Positions 1 through 12,868 of a DNA stretch of 64,000 nt are shown here, piece by piece. The position numbers and the translations under genes are program-made. A model generated the notes under the pieces. The model made no database searches. It was not told the origin of the DNA and saw only the letters and a program-made list of their open reading frames with translations. The first letter of the stretch is position 1; the number at the start of each line of letters is the position of its first letter. Location: contig MCFE01000023.1 in the NCBI GenBank assembly GCA_002104905.1, positions 168,615 through 232,614 of the forward strand, read 5' to 3'. This DNA is from Basidiobolus meristosporus CBS 931.73 (lineage: Eukaryota; Basidiobolomycota; Basidiobolomycetes; Basidiobolales; Basidiobolaceae).

Positions 1-818
1 GATTTATCCATTCAAGATTGTAAGCGAGGGATCAGTGGCTGCAGGTTAGTACATTGGGTTGGTTTGTCTGAAACGATCACTCAATCATGAAATAGGTACC
101 CGCAGAATCGAGGCTATTGCTGGGAATGCATGTGTCGGCTGGCTTCGTGATCAGTACGGTGTTTTCAACCGCATAGCCAAAGGATTCAAGGTAAGCAACC
201 ACTACACAAGAAGCCCGCCTTTTTTCACCGATGTATAACGGTTCGACCTAGTCTACGCCTGCTACCTTTGAGGCTCAATTAGCCAAATTGGTGGAGCAGA
301 ACAAGTCACTACAAAGGCAGGTCAACTTTTATAGTGAAAAGCAAGTCAGTGCGCCCGACCTGACTGAACCTAGTGTGAAAATGCTGCAAGGTAGGTGCAT
401 ATGGCTGGCTGAAGATAGCGTACACCATTAAGCTTTGGCTCCTCTCTGTAGATATCCCCATAAAGATTCACGAGATTGACCCGGAGTTCGACAACCAGTT
501 TATTGCCAAGCGGGCCAACTTTTTAAAATCCAGCGAACCCAACGCTATTCATATTCTGACCTCAAACAATAATATCATCGTGGCATTAGACAAAGCACAA
601 TATCCCAAAATCCATGCTGGAAAGGTGACACGGGTTTTTATGAAAATCTAAACATTACAGTTACTGATGCTTCGAATCCACAGGTCTTAAAGAACATCCT
701 TCAGAAACTGGGAGGCAAAGGAGGAGGCCAAGCGGAGATGGCCCAAGGAAAACTGCCAGATCTGAGCAATGGGGCTGTCGATCTTGAGTCCAGTCTTCAA
801 GAAGACATTCTTCAATAG
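1..818 (+). CDS. ALA1: Alanyl-tRNA synthetase, C-terminal part (5' end outside window)
   Basis: Charges tRNA-Ala; this part covers the end of the editing domain and the C-Ala domain. Five exons can be joined: 1-44, 96-190, 252-390, 452-624 and 684-818, with GT...AG introns and consistent phase. The first exon encodes an FKIVSEGSVAAG stretch that continues across the intron into TRRIEAIAG, the conserved AlaRS editing-domain signature. A coiled-coil segment follows, and the last exon holds the Gly-rich C-Ala motif GGKGGGQAEMAQG. The stop is TAG at 816-818. In fungi one gene often serves both cytosol and mitochondria; that cannot be judged without the N-terminus. A free-standing AlaX editing protein is a less likely alternative. 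Confidence 0.85.
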
Positions 819-925
819 TGGTGATGGCTCAATGTTTGGCCTCAATAATAAACGCATTTGTACACATGGATCTGTCTAAGGGATTGATTATATATTTACA
901 TTATCAGTGGCCCATCCCGGCAGTA

Positions 926-2742
926 TTACGAGTTACGGGTAGCATGCATCTTGAATGCATTTGAAATCGCCAAGATGGTTGGCTTCATCATGATCTCCAC
1001 CTTTTTCAAATCAAAGCTCTCTGCCTCTGCAGCTATCATAGCTGACTTCATTCGCTCGTTGATTTTTTTTAGTGCTTCGATCATTCTTTGCGCCTTCTTT
1101 TCGTTCGTGTTGGCTTCTTGAGAGATAGAGGCCCAGAAGTGCCGCAATAGCTCTTTAGCACTAATGTGACAGCTGCTGATTTCTCGTAGTACGCTATGTG
1201 GGATGTTCAACTGTTTTGAGTCGAAACTGTGGGCCTGTCTCTTGTGAACTATGTCTCTATTCAGCTCTTGTGAGATCTCCAGGCCGACAGACGGGTCGAT
1301 CTCAACCGACTCCAATTCCGCCATTTCGTAACTGCTTTTGAATCTGGACAGGATGCTCGAGTAGTCTACGTCTGAGTTCGCCTGGTCATGCTCGCCGATG
1401 TTTTCGAAATATCTCGACTGATTTTCTATATCTAGATACAACACATTGGAATCGTGGCTCTCCTGGAGATCTGGCAACAAGATTTCATTTTCGATATCTT
1501 GCTTTCTCTGGACATGGTCGCGGGAATCGGTGTTCTTCAGAATTTGCTCCGAAAACAAGTTGAATCGTCTAATTAGGGATAATGGCTGCGCACTGCTTCC
1601 AGGAATCATCGTAAAATTCGGCTTATTGCCAGTTTCTGGATGATCCTCCGAAGTTGCGTCCAGGTTCAACACAGTTGGAAGATCATCGGTTCGGATTCGT
1701 TTGCTGGAATTGGCAATTGCTATCTCGTCCTCTTCCAAATACTTGTCGAATATATCGTCCTGGTGGTCAGCGGTGCTTCGTGATCGGCGAACCCGGTGGA
1801 AAAGCTTCGAAGCAAAATAACGTCTCCAGAAGTCCTCTTCTGACAGTTGATCCGGGACCGTGTCGTCGTATGCCCTTTTAACTGCTGGATATTGCAGGAA
1901 TATGCCGTGAATGATCTCTGGTGTAAGAGTATATTGGAGGTCAGTCCCTTCTTGCTGAGTTGGCTTCAAATTAACCCAAGCAGATGATTGTCCACGCTTT
2001 TGGTTCATTTTCGCCGTTTGATTTTCCAACAAATGCTAATTGAATATTGTCGTGGATTTTAGTAATGATGCATTGGCCGTTTTGTCCAGAGGCTATGGTA
2101 GATACTAACTTGTCTGGTTTCCCAAAACTCCTCTTCAGTTATATGCCCGGACAAGACCAATTGCTGGTGGAGCTTTGAAAGCTCTTCATTCCGAGCAAGT
2201 AGATTTTGTCGAATCTTGAGATCAATTGCAGACACCCTCGATTGAACTTGAGGCGAGGAACTTGCAGTGGAGTTGTTTCCCGTGGCAGACGGAGTGCTGA
2301 CAGGGGTATTGAAGTTGGTTGAAGGTCAAAACTCTCGCCAAAATCTCGGTGATTTTATCCTTTATCTGCTCGCGCTCTGCTTTTGCGTTTGGCGAGGTGA
2401 AGTTGAAGGTATACGAGAGTTCAACCCCTTTATCGGAAACCGTTAATTTCAGCATCACCTTTGCCGACGAGCTTGGACTAACATGCTGGGCTTTGCGAGT
2501 AGTAAGTTAACATAAGGACAAGAATGAGTTCAAGAAATGAAAAAAATACCTCGAAAATTGGCGTGCACTATAGAGACACCAAGGTTCGTAGCGCCCTTCA
2601 TTCGCCATGCTATTCTCTTGGTGGTTAAATAAACAGTTCCCTCTTTCTTTTTGTGACTTGCGGGAGACTCCAATATGACTTTCTCGCCCTTTTCCCACAT
2701 TTCTTGTTTCTTGGAAGCTAACTGAATAGAAGGCCAGGTCAA
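926..2742 (-). CDS. TFB1: TFIIH core subunit TFB1/p62 (possible frame break)
   Basis: Subunit of the TFIIH core, acting in RNA polymerase II initiation and nucleotide-excision repair in the nucleus. Exons read 2742-2550, 2490-2110 and 2035-926. Exon 1 and the start of exon 2 encode the N-terminal PH domain (EGTVYLTTKRIAW, then KVMLKLTVSDKGVELSY). The end of exon 2 and exon 3 carry two BSD domains, with the hallmarks EEEFWETR and EDFWRRYFASKLFHR, followed by NKPNFTMIPG as in yeast Tfb1. The C-terminus is helical. The frame changes by one base at about 2305-2325, between the PH domain and the VSAIDLKIRQNLL segment, and I find no credible intron there. The start at 2742 is the first in-frame ATG; the next Met, before WEKGEKVIL, is also possible. 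Confidence 0.85.
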
Positions 2743-3156
2743 GCACGCACTCTACTGGCTGATCCGTGATTTATCTAACTCCTCGTGGAATCCAGCAGTC
2801 TCCGAGTCCATTGCCGCAGCAACATTGAGTTAATTAATTACTTCACCAATTCGTTAATCCCAATACATGGAGATGCGTCCTTATCAAATAATAGTTGAGA
2901 AGGGATGGCTTCGCTAAGAAATTGGCCCGAAGTGCTTCAAGTTATTCATTTGGTGCCACACATCGTAAATGGTATATTCACCGATCTATTTACGTCATGA
3001 TGGCATCCTTCAATGATCGGGTTATTGGTACTTGGTTAGGGCGAGAACGTTGATATTTTAAGCTACAGAAATGGGCTATATAAGCAGGATGATTCGATCA
3101 ACGGGATCTAACTACACACCACTTTCTAAACTCTGAAAACAGTTAAGGAATACCCA
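2743..3156. other. Intergenic region between divergent TFB1 and GH5 genes
   Basis: About 410 bases shared by two divergently transcribed genes. The only motif I can support is the TATA box listed separately for the GH5 gene. Confidence 0.6.
3077..3084 (+). promoter_or_regulatory. TATA box of the GH5 gene
   Basis: CTATATAAG lies about 75 bases upstream of the ATG at 3157, a normal TATA spacing for a fungal gene with a short 5' UTR. It faces the GH5 gene, not TFB1. Confidence 0.5.
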
Positions 3157-5444
3157 ATGTCTTCTTCCCTCACCTTGGACGGACCTTGGTTCAAAGATCA
3201 CCTCGGAAGAAAAGTTCTCTTACGAGGAGTGAACATGGCTGGATCCTGCAAAACGCCACCATCAGTACCGTCACACGAGCGTACTTCCTTTTTCGACCAC
3301 AAAACGGTGAGCTTCATAAACCGGCCCTTTCCAATAGAAGATGCTGATGAACATTTCAGAAGACTTCGTGCTTGGGGGTTTAACTTCTTGAGAATCTTGG
3401 TCCCTTGGGAAGCTCTAGAGCACGCTGGGCCGTAAGTTCACCTTCACACGAAACTCGCCAAGTATACATTAACTAAACAGGAAATAGAGGCCAATATGAC
3501 TTGGCGTATATGGACTACTTGGTAGAAGTGTTCAAGAAAGCTCGAGAATATAATTTCAAGTGCTTTATTGATCCCCACCAGGACGTGGTAAGCTAGAGGT
3601 AGACCAGCGGTTTTACTCGACCACTGCCTTACTAAAATCTTCCTTTCTAGTGGTCCCGGTTCTCGGGAGGCTCAGGAGCACCCGGCTGGACGCTAACGCT
3701 GGCTGGATTAGATATGACCCAGTTTGCCAGTACCGAAGCAGCGTTGGTTCATAATACCTACGACGAGCCAACGAAGTTTCCAAAAATGATCTGGGCAACG
3801 AACTACTTCAAATTAGCAGCAGCTACCATGTTTACTTTGTTCTTTGGCGGGTCTATATTTGCAAGGAAATTCGCAGTCGACGGAGTCAATATTCAAGAGT
3901 ATTTACAGAACAAGTACTTTGAGGCCTACAAAACGCTTGCGAAACGAATCGTTATGGAAGGCTTGGATGATGTTGTGATCGGCTACGACACTTTAAATGA
4001 GCCATCCAAAGGGTGGATAGAAGTAAAAGACCTGAGAAAATTTCCTGAGGAACAAGTACTGAAAAAAGGTTCAACACCAACACCATTCCAAGCCATGCTA
4101 ATGGGAGAGGGCTATGCATGTACTGTGGAAACCTGGGAGGTTGGGGCATTCGGCCCTCAAAGAAAGGGCTCTAAGCATATCAATCCTCAGGGGAACTCTG
4201 CGTGGTTCAGATCCAAAGATCGCACCAGTAACTCTGAGAGCGATAGATTTGAGTCCTATGATTGGAACGCCAGTTTTTTTGGTGGATGTATCTGGGCAGA
4301 GCATGGAGTGTGGGATAGACATACGGGAAACCTACTTCAACCCAATTATTTCAGTACCTTTCCCGGGACAAACAATCCGGTAAACTTCGAGGAACATTGC
4401 TGGAAACCTTTTGTCAATCGTTTTGCCAGTATTCTCAGGACCGTCCAGCCCAACGCCATAATCTTTGTAGAGCCTCCAGTTAACGAGGTACCGCCCGAAT
4501 GGCACGACTCCGATGCTACAAACATTGTATACGCCCCTCATTTTTACGATGGTCTTACGCTGGTCAACAAGCATTGGGGCTGGTGGAATATTGATTTTGT
4601 CGGATACAAGCGAGGTCATTACATGACGATTTTACAGGCCTTAAGATTCGGCTCCAAAGCTATACGCCAATGCTTCGTGGATCAGCTACAAACCATAAAA
4701 GACGAAGGAACAAAGTATCTAGGTAATTTTCCAAGCACAACCGAAGATGCAGCGGATTTATGCTAACTCTTGAATCTAGGGAGCTATCCTTGCTTAATCG
4801 GCGAAATTGGCATTCCCTTCGACATGGATAACGGAGTGTCATATCGGACCAACGATTACTCACAGCAAATCCTGGCCATGGACGCGAACTTGAACGCCTT
4901 AGAAAGAAATCTGTTGCATTTCACTCTGTGGACCTATTGCCCAGACAACTGCCACTACTGGGGTGATCAATGGAACGGAGAGGATTTGTCTATATATTCG
5001 AGACCAACACACCAACCCAAGCAACACGAATACTCTTCTGATAAATTCAAGGATGACGTTGTAGACGAAGCATACGCTCCGAGCAGCCTTGTGGCCACAT
5101 CAATCTACGATGGGGGAAGAGCACTAGCCGCTATCTTAAGACCGTATCCAATGGCAGTTTGTGGAGAGCCGATTTCCCTCGAGTTTGATCGCCTCAAGAA
5201 AGAATTCCGCTTCACATACGAACACCAAAAAAGCGCGACGACCAATATCAACTTATTTTATATTCCCATATATCAGTATCCAAGGCTGGGGTGTGAAATA
5301 ACTGTCAGCTCTGGAACATGGAGTTGGAAAGATATGGGGTATGGTCTTTTGGAATGGGAATGCAATGATCCTGGATTGCAAACAATTCATATCGTTGCGG
5401 AACAACCGCCACAGGACCCAAGCCCATTTTGTCAAATTTTGTAA
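3157..5444 (+). CDS. EGH1: GH5 steryl-beta-glucosidase / endoglycoceramidase-related protein
   Basis: Glycosidase expected to remove glucose from steryl glucosides or glucosylceramides, by resemblance to fungal EGCrP/Egh1 proteins. Exons are 3157-3431, 3488-3587, 3651-4722 and 4780-5444, giving about 703 residues, close to the family length. The N-terminus shows GRKVLLRGVNMAGS and WGFNFLRILVPWEALEHAGPG. YDTLNEPSKG supplies the acid/base Glu (about residue 242), and CLIGEIGIPFDMD supplies the nucleophile Glu (about residue 491). TLWTYCPDN follows, as in retaining GH5 enzymes. No signal peptide is evident, which fits a cytosolic lipid-glucosidase. The C-terminal ~150 residues form the usual beta-rich domain. 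Substrate choice between sterol glucoside and glucosylceramide cannot be told from sequence. Confidence 0.88.
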
Positions 5445-5600
5445 CCATCTGTATTTTAACAACTATATTAATAAACCTATCTACCATTGTCGTCTAGTTC
5501 TCAATGATTCAGATTTATTGTTATGTTAGTCCGATGAAATAGGGAAGGTTTGTCGAGTAGAAAAATAAAAATACAGAAGAATTAACGAGCATTTTGATAT

Positions 5601-7320
5601 CTATCCTGAAATATCTTCAATGGAGGTGTAAACAACGCGATCCCATGGGCATCGGTCGGAGATATCTTTCAAACGAACTGCGCACTCTTCGCACATACGG
5701 TGCCCACATGGCTTTATCACTTTGCTTTCTTCCACAGAGAAGCATAGTTGGCATTCCTCAGGAGGGGCATGAGCAGGGCGAACTGGACTATCTACGATTC
5801 CCATCATGGAGGTTTGTGAAGAGAGCTCGCTCTCGTAGTTGACAATCAAGTTGGCTATTGTGGCTTTGTACTCGGCTTCAGCATGTTGGATCATCTCTTG
5901 ACGCCTTGACTGGGCTTCCTCGACTAACGCCTTGTAAGATTCATTTTGAAGCAAAGCCTTAATGCCGATGGGTGATTTGACTAAAGATACTCTGGGACTT
6001 TTCCTGGCCATGTTCTTTTCTTGACTCTGAATAGCATTGGCGGTTGGAATTGTGGGCTGACTGTTTGCAGACACGTTTCGAGTGTTGAATTCTTGCTGGG
6101 CAGCCTTCACCAAACCAACGAAATGCTCTGCATCCTTCTCATCCCCCCTTTTAAATAGGAATTGTAGGAATCTACTCTCTCCAATGGTTACTAGGATAGT
6201 TGGTTGGTCATCTGGCAGGCATTTGTGACGGATGTCTGTGGTCACGTCGAATCCGAACGTAAGTATTTCATTGTCAAGCCTGGTTATAGACAGAGTGCTA
6301 GGCTGTGAAGAGAGGGTCTCTTTGGCTTTGTCGGCAGATAATAACTCTCCCTCCCATCTGATTCCATCCTGGCAAATATTAAGCTTTCCATGACCAAGGG
6401 TGATCTAAAGAAGAAGGGTTAGTTAATTCCACCCAATGCCGTATCTTCTAAGGATAACCACATACATAGTTTGAGCAGATAGAAATCTCCTCAAAAGCTT
6501 GTTCAGCATTGAACTGCCATGTCGAATCAGTGTTGTTTTTTCCAATGGCGAGAAGACTCTCGAGATGTTCGCTCCAGACCTGTTCATTTGTTTTGACTTG
6601 GTCTTCGGCCAGTTTCTCGCGTGCCTTTTCCTGAATGATATGTGGCGAGGTTAGCAGTGAACTAAATGAAAAGTCCACTCGAACTCAACATACCAGATCC
6701 TCTTCGGTTATAAACACATCATCAAACGAGCCCAACCCAAATGAGTCCTCTGGGCCGTTTCGGCCATTCGTTGCTGCATTAGATTTGACCTCTGGCTCAG
6801 GTACTTGCGCTTTGAAAAGCGATTTTCTCTCGGAAAGCTTGAATACTGATGTATTATCAGAAAATAAGTCGTCATTCAGAGTAGGTTTGAAAGCTCTGGA
6901 GCTTTCGAGTCTGGAAAAAAGGTTCCGCCCTTGCGGCTTGTATTGAGGTGTTTCGAGACCGGTGGAGAACAGTTCTGGATCGCTTTTATGAGGAGTGTCG
7001 TCCTTGTTGGCAGCACCAAACAATTTCCTTTCAAATGGGCGAGTGCGCGGAGTCGTGGAGCTGGTGCCAAATAAATCACTGCCAACGGATTGTGAAGGCT
7101 GTTTTGGCGTTTTAAAAAAAGAAGCAGCCAGTGGAGATTCAGGTGGGATGAAATAATTGTGTGCTGCTCGTTGAGGAGTTTGATGAGATTTCCGAGCAAC
7201 GTTCTGCTCTGGCTTAGAAACACTCAGGTCGGAAAAATGAACATCAAAGCTCGAGGATGAATTCAAATCGAAATCGAGATTAAACGAACTATTGGGTTTG
7301 TTGTTTCTAAAGGAATTCAT
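5601..7320 (-). CDS. RING-finger protein with PH/GRAM-like middle domain, unknown role
   Basis: Three exons, 7320-6694, 6630-6466 and 6404-5601, give about 531 residues. The N-terminal ~210 residues are low in complexity and rich in Ser, Phe, Pro and Lys, probably disordered, with short DLFG and NLFSR repeats. The middle reads as a compact alpha/beta domain (ITLGHGKLNICQDGIRWEG, later TILVTIGESRFLQFLF) resembling a PH or GRAM fold; this is inference. The C-terminal 45 residues are a C3HC4 RING: CQLC, then CGHRMCEEC, then CPWDR. A RING of this kind usually gives E3 ubiquitin-ligase activity. I do not recognise the full architecture. The gene is convergent with the GH5 gene. Confidence 0.75.
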
Positions 7321-7892
7321 GGTAGCAAGTGACTAGGGCAGGAAGTGCAAACGTCCAAGTGATCATTTAGCTTAGTACGTTGTCTGTTGTGTTTGTTTTT
7401 CGATGGAGTAAACAAATCGACAATGCTTGATTTGCTAATTGGTGATGGGCAGTCACTTATATGGCCAATTCTTGATCTTGACATTATTTGGGGAATCAAG
7501 TGGAAGACTGTGCTTCAGCTTTCATACGCATGACGATGTTTTGAGCAACATGGCTTGAGACATAGGTTTACTTCTTGGTCGCAAAAAGGCCAAACTGGAT
7601 TGGACTGGAGCTGATATCTACTTTCAGGGATAAGACCTTCAGGGGAACCGAAGTGGATATTGGCTTCCAATACCACACAACCAGAAACAAGCTTGATTCG
7701 AGGCATACGTTATCTCCCACCCCTCAATGCTCCCCTCCCATCATATGAACTCCTTGATCAACCTTCGAATTCATTCATTACCCTCTGCACTCCCAGAACG
7801 TACTCTGTTCTTTTACTATACCTCTAGTAGTATACCATAGAATACATACCGCCAAGGACCCACACCACTCAAGACCCAGTCCGCTTTATACA
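7321..7892. other. Intergenic region, divergent promoters
   Basis: About 570 bases between the divergent RING and ERGIC-53-like genes. Short open frames on the minus strand do not look coding. Nothing else is recognisable. Confidence 0.5.
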
Positions 7893-9839
7893 ATGAGATA
7901 TTGTGCACTGACTCCTGTTTTGCTTGGACTTCTCTCATATCGTTTGGTCCAAGGCGAGGCTTCTGAGGAGGAGGACCTATTCACACGACATGACTATAAA
8001 TTAAGTTTCAAGAAACCTTACGTGGTTGATGATGTCATTCCAAATTTCCGCCACTATGATAGTAAGATACTGTTCCCAGTTATCCCTCGAGGTATTCTTA
8101 AACTTATCTTCCGTAGATGCTATCGTCAGCCCCAGCTCAATCAGGCTGGCGCCAAGTGTCCCAGGATTGAAAGGCTCCATTTGGGCAGAAAACCCAAATC
8201 CATACAAACAGTGGGAGGTCGAGTTCTCTTTCACTATTACAGGCAGAGGCTATACTGGTGGCAACGGTCTCGCATTTTGGTATACTAAAGAGAGCGCACA
8301 GTCTGGTCCAATCTATGGTAGCCGTGACCAATGGGACGGGCTTGCCATTTTCTTTGACACATTCGACCCCAAGGCAAACGTATGTTGACTAGAAGATACT
8401 CGTGTGTGTCGTAGAGGTCTGGATATTCATATTTCGTATTATTTAGAGATACACACCATTTGTTTCTGCATTTCTCAATGATGGGGCTTTGAAGATCAGC
8501 CAGATTTCCGAGAAAAACTCAAAGATGTTTGCTGGGTGCCACAAAGATTACCGAAACTCCAAAGGACCTGTTTATGCAAAGCTATCGTATTACGACTATA
8601 CCTTAACTGTATGAATTCATGCACCTGTATAGTTTTGGTGAATTTGATCTGACATTTCGCTTTTTCAGCTCTCTATAGATACTGTCGAGAAAGGGCAGGC
8701 ATACATTAAATGTTTCGAGGCCTCCGATATCGAATTGCCGACTGGGTATTATTTTGGTTTCTCTGCCTCCACCTCCGAACTAGCTGGTTAGTCGAAAATG
8801 CCATTGTCTTTGCACGGTTTGATCACTCAGCTCACATCTTTCAAAGACGACCATGATATCATTTCTTTCGAAACCTACGAAGTGAACCCACCAGACCGTA
8901 AAAAAGTAAGGGTCCCACTACACCACTAGTAGAGCTCGCAGTGTTTAACAGGCTTGTGTTAGGAGTCGTCTAAGAGGTCTCATGAAGCAGAAAAGGTCAA
9001 AAAGACCGGAACATTCAAGCTGAAATCCAAGGATAAGAAGGTCAGTGAGAGTAGAGTGTGTAAACTGGCAGCCGAAACTAATCGATGTCTTTAGAAAATC
9101 GAGGAGATCCAAACCAAAATGGAGGAACTCAGAAAAGAGGAAGAGCTTCAAGAGACAGGATTAGTAAGCACTTTTCTAAACTCTGCATCCATGAGACATG
9201 TTTTCTCATACATTTAAACAGCCACCTCTATTGGAAGGCCTGCAAGAAACTCAACTTAAAATCATAGAGTCGTTAAATAGCCTACAGTCAACAGTTGAGG
9301 AGCTGGTGAGCGAAAAAGAAGAAACTCCAATTGCGGTGATCAGTGAGGATGGGTCACCAGCCAAGGTCGATACTGAGTTAAGGTAAGTGCTTATTGAGAA
9401 TTACCGGCCCAAATCACGGACTAACACAAATCCAGCCAAAAGATTTCGAGAATGGCAAAAGACATGGGCATCTTGAGAAAGACTTTAACCACTCTGACAG
9501 ACGACCTTCGTGAATTCATGAAAACAACCAAAGATAATGATGAGCTGCAAAAGATCCGGGACTCCATTGATAATCTGGATTCAAAGCTTGATAATATCCT
9601 GGTAAGTCCGCTCAGCTTCCATAAGTCAGTGAATTCGAATTAACCAAATCGCACAGTCCAAATCTACCCCCAAGGGGTTCAAAAACCTAAAAAGCCAAAT
9701 GGGTAACCCAGCACAATCGCCCGTAGAACGGTCTTACTGGAAGTACATCTTTGGATTTGTCGGTCTTCAAGTTGCTCTGGCAGTAGGCTACACGATCTAT
9801 ATGAAGAAATTTGACAATTCGGGAAAAAAATACATATGA
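7893..9839 (+). CDS. L-type lectin cargo receptor (ERGIC-53/EMP47 family)
   Basis: Membrane lectin that carries glycoproteins between ER and Golgi. Ten exons (7893-8061, 8117-8379, 8447-8608, 8669-8786, 8847-8905, 8963-9040, 9095-9163, 9222-9382, 9436-9601, 9657-9839) give about 475 residues in consistent phase. Order: a signal peptide ending near VQGEA; an L-type lectin domain with GNGLAFWYTKE, DGLAIFFDTFDPKAN and DDHDIISFETYE; a long Lys/Glu-rich coiled coil; then one membrane span (YIFGFVGLQVALAVGYTIY). The tail is MKKFDNSGKKYI, ending in a KKxx-type dilysine ER-retrieval signal (KKYI). The dilysine ending and luminal coiled coil favour ERGIC-53/Emp47 over VIP36. Confidence 0.92.
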
Positions 9840-11734
9840 ATCATTTCTGTTACGTTACAATTATTCGGAGTACAATCCCTTAGGCTGTAGTTTTCTATAC
9901 TTCTTGTATCTTTCATCGGTTAAACTTTCATAAAGTCGGAGTAAATCGAAATACACCATCGTCTCTAGCTAATATTGGTAATGATCCAAGAATTCCCTAT
10001 CAACACTGCTACTCCCGGTTGCACAATTCACTGTATGCACTCTGGTTTCATATGGAGGCAAACCACAATCGAGATTTCCTCTTAAAGTGATAGCGCAACA
10101 GCCTGACTCCCAACACCATAGCACTCCTTACAAATAGCCCCCTCATTCGCCAGGAATAATTGCATAGCTGTCTGAATCTCGGCACGGTAAGGTGCCAACC
10201 CCTCAGCAATTACCAACAATTTGTGACCATAAATAGAACATCAAGGCAGCAACGATCTTGGGTGTCTTGGTATTATGTAGTATACTGATTTGGAGTGAAC
10301 GAATTTCCACTTCCAATTAATTCTCCGCATTGTTTGACCTTCTTTGTAAGTACTAGTGTGAGGATTTTCAGTGAGGAGTCAGGGCTTGATTGCTTGATTT
10401 ACGACCTTTGAGGCCCTATCAGCCCATATCCATAAATTGGTTTTTTCCATTTTGAAGTAGCGTTGATCACTTTGTTAAGCAAGAATGGTACAACTGCAAT
10501 CGTGCCCACGGAAACATCCGCAACCAGCCTACGCTTAGTTTGAAGGCAGAGACCGCGCTGCCTCCTCATATCTTTTTCATCAAACTAACTGTGAAGACAA
10601 CGGTTTAGCCTGAATATGAGGCGCATGAAACAACCCGAAATCCGAAATCCAATAATCAAATATTGGATGAAACTGCGGCTTGTGCCAAGTCAACACACAT
10701 GGTTTTGGTGCTACTGCTCATTCAGAAAGTGCTACATACTGAGGTCACTTGAATGTAATCCATGATGAAGCCTATTGGCCTGATGATATCGTTCGTGTGA
10801 AAGCAAATCAACTAGTGGCGAACTCTATGCAACTGATCTCCAGTGCGCAGGATCGATATTATCCAGGTGTTTAGCCTTAATAGTAGATCCTAATTGATTC
10901 CATTCTAGGATGGCTAATGCAAATACCCATTCTGGTGCGGCCTAGACGAGATTGCCGACCTCAGAGAAGTTTAATTGGCTTTCGGAGTTACATTGATTCT
11001 CGATATTCCACTGAAACAACGAATCGCCATTGATCCGTTGATATTTCCGAGGTTATTTATATAGAATTGGGAACGGTTACTGAAATGGAACTTTGTTAAG
11101 AAAGGCGTCACTGTGGTTGACTATACATGATGGAATTAATTAATGTCAATCTCAAGCCATTTCCAATGGATATTTTAAGAAAAGTCTAGTAAGAGATCCA
11201 TGAGCTAAACTTATAGTGATGCTGGCCAATCAGGCTGACCGGTGATCAAAAGAATTGGTAAATGGAAAGATGATGGAAACGTAATGGGATTTCCTGCCCA
11301 TTCTGAGAATTTCATTGATGGACTCCCAGCCAATCAGTTGCCTATTTCTCGGATATGGTCACAAGAATGGGGATTCCTGGACGAATAGGATTTCCGGGCC
11401 ACTACTGAAAAAAAAGCTGATGTTGATCTGGGCTAACTATAAAACTACATAAAAGACCTTTTCTAATTTGGAATTGCTATATCCTCCATTTTGCCACGCA
11501 CTCCTGCTCGTTTGGTTTAAAAGCTTATACCCTATCCATACACCAAAACCTTGATTTGGAACCTTGTTCATCAGATATTTCACATCTCAAGTCCCGTTTT
11601 GGTTTCTATCTCTTTATTTGAACGTATATTGCGCTATTCTTGTTTTTACACCTTTTCGGTTCTGTGACGCATACTAGCAAGTTTCCTGCCAACTTACGTT
11701 CTTTAATTGTTCGACCGTTGCTTTAATATCCAAT
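9840..11734. other. Long intergenic region before the MADS-box gene
   Basis: About 1.9 kb with no credible open frame, tRNA or repeat on either strand. Part of it is presumably the promoter and 5' leader of the MADS-box gene, which would suit a heavily regulated factor. Confidence 0.5.
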
Positions 11735-12868
11735 ATGAATAATCTTGGTACCGCAAACACGATGAACAGCGTTGTAAACAGAAGCTTCAATAACAGCGGC
11801 ATTTCCTCCCCGCTTTCAAAAGAGGACCAGCGCGGAACTAAGCGCGAATTTGAGGATGACGACGATGGTGACTCGGACGAAGTTGCCCCCAAAAATGAGA
11901 AGAGGGCTGGTCGCCGCAAGATCAAAATCGAGTATATCGAAGATAAGAGTCGTCGCCACATTACTTTCAGCAAACGTAAGGCTGGTATCATGAAGAAGGT
12001 ATGTTATTTGGATGTAATCCCATCTCTAATCAGATACTGACCATTGTCTATAGGCTTACGAGTTGAGTACGCTCACTGGCACTCAGGTGCTCCTCTTGGT
12101 CGTCTCCGAAACCGGGCTCGTTTATACTTTCACCACGCCTAAATTGCAGCCATTGGTGACCCAGCCAGAGGGGAAAAACCTAATTCAGTCTTGCTTGAAT
12201 GCTCCAGATCCAGCACAATCTAAAGATAGTAACTCTTCACCCGTAAGTCTAATCGACTTTACAATGAATGCCATGGCTCTTTTACTGATATTCAATCTAT
12301 TAGCAGCCAAGCCAGCCCCGTACACCGCAACCATCCAATGTTTATGGCAACGAGGGCGTCCCAGTCGAACCAACCAACGATCCGATCTACGGAGACGACA
12401 GAAAGGTTGGTTTTCTATGCCATTGATCACTGTGGAGCCAGGTCTTAACTCTTATACTTATAGCAGTCAGCTCCACACAATGCTTACAATGCTGCTCTTG
12501 CGGGGCTCAACTACGGTCAACAATATGGTGGACTTCCCAGCCAGCTCTCTAACCAGATGAGCCCACAAATGCCCAGCCAACTGTCCGGCCAGATGTCTAG
12601 TCCGATGGCCAACCAGATGCCCAATCAAATGCCCAACCAACTCCAATCACAACTATCATCACAAATGTCTAATCAAATGCCACTCGGCGCAGGAAGCTTA
12701 AACTCAGGCAATTACATGAACCCAGGACAGTATCCCCAATACAATCAGCAGCAGTCCATCAATCCATACGCTGCCCAAGCCAACCAGTACATGCAGCCCA
12801 ACAACTACTGGGGAGGTAACACCAACATGAACAAGATTCCTCAGTATCCTCAGGGGGACAAGAAGTAA
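11735..12868 (+). CDS. MCM1: MADS-box transcription factor, MCM1/SRF type
   Basis: DNA-binding regulator of the type-I (SRF) MADS family, which binds CArG-like boxes as a dimer. Four exons, 11735-11998, 12054-12242, 12304-12405 and 12464-12868, give about 319 residues. An acidic segment (EFEDDDDGDSDE) precedes the MADS box: GRRKIKIEYIEDKSRRHITF, then SKRKAGIMKKAYELSTLTGT and QVLLLVVSETGLVYTF. The SAM extension TPKLQPLVTQPEGKNLIQ follows, diagnostic of Mcm1/SRF. An intron splits the MADS box after IMKK. The C-terminus is rich in Gln, Asn, Met and Pro with imperfect NQMPNQMPSQL-type repeats, a likely activation or prion-like tail. Mcm1 homologues act with mating-type and cell-cycle partners. 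Confidence 0.93.

Noticed and set aside
2274-2340. A 36-base intron to explain the TFB1 frame change
   Set aside because: It is too short, and its length is divisible by three, so it would not fix the frame.
7515-7706. Minus-strand frame of 63 codons
   Set aside because: No splice support, no recognisable composition, and it lies in a divergent promoter region.
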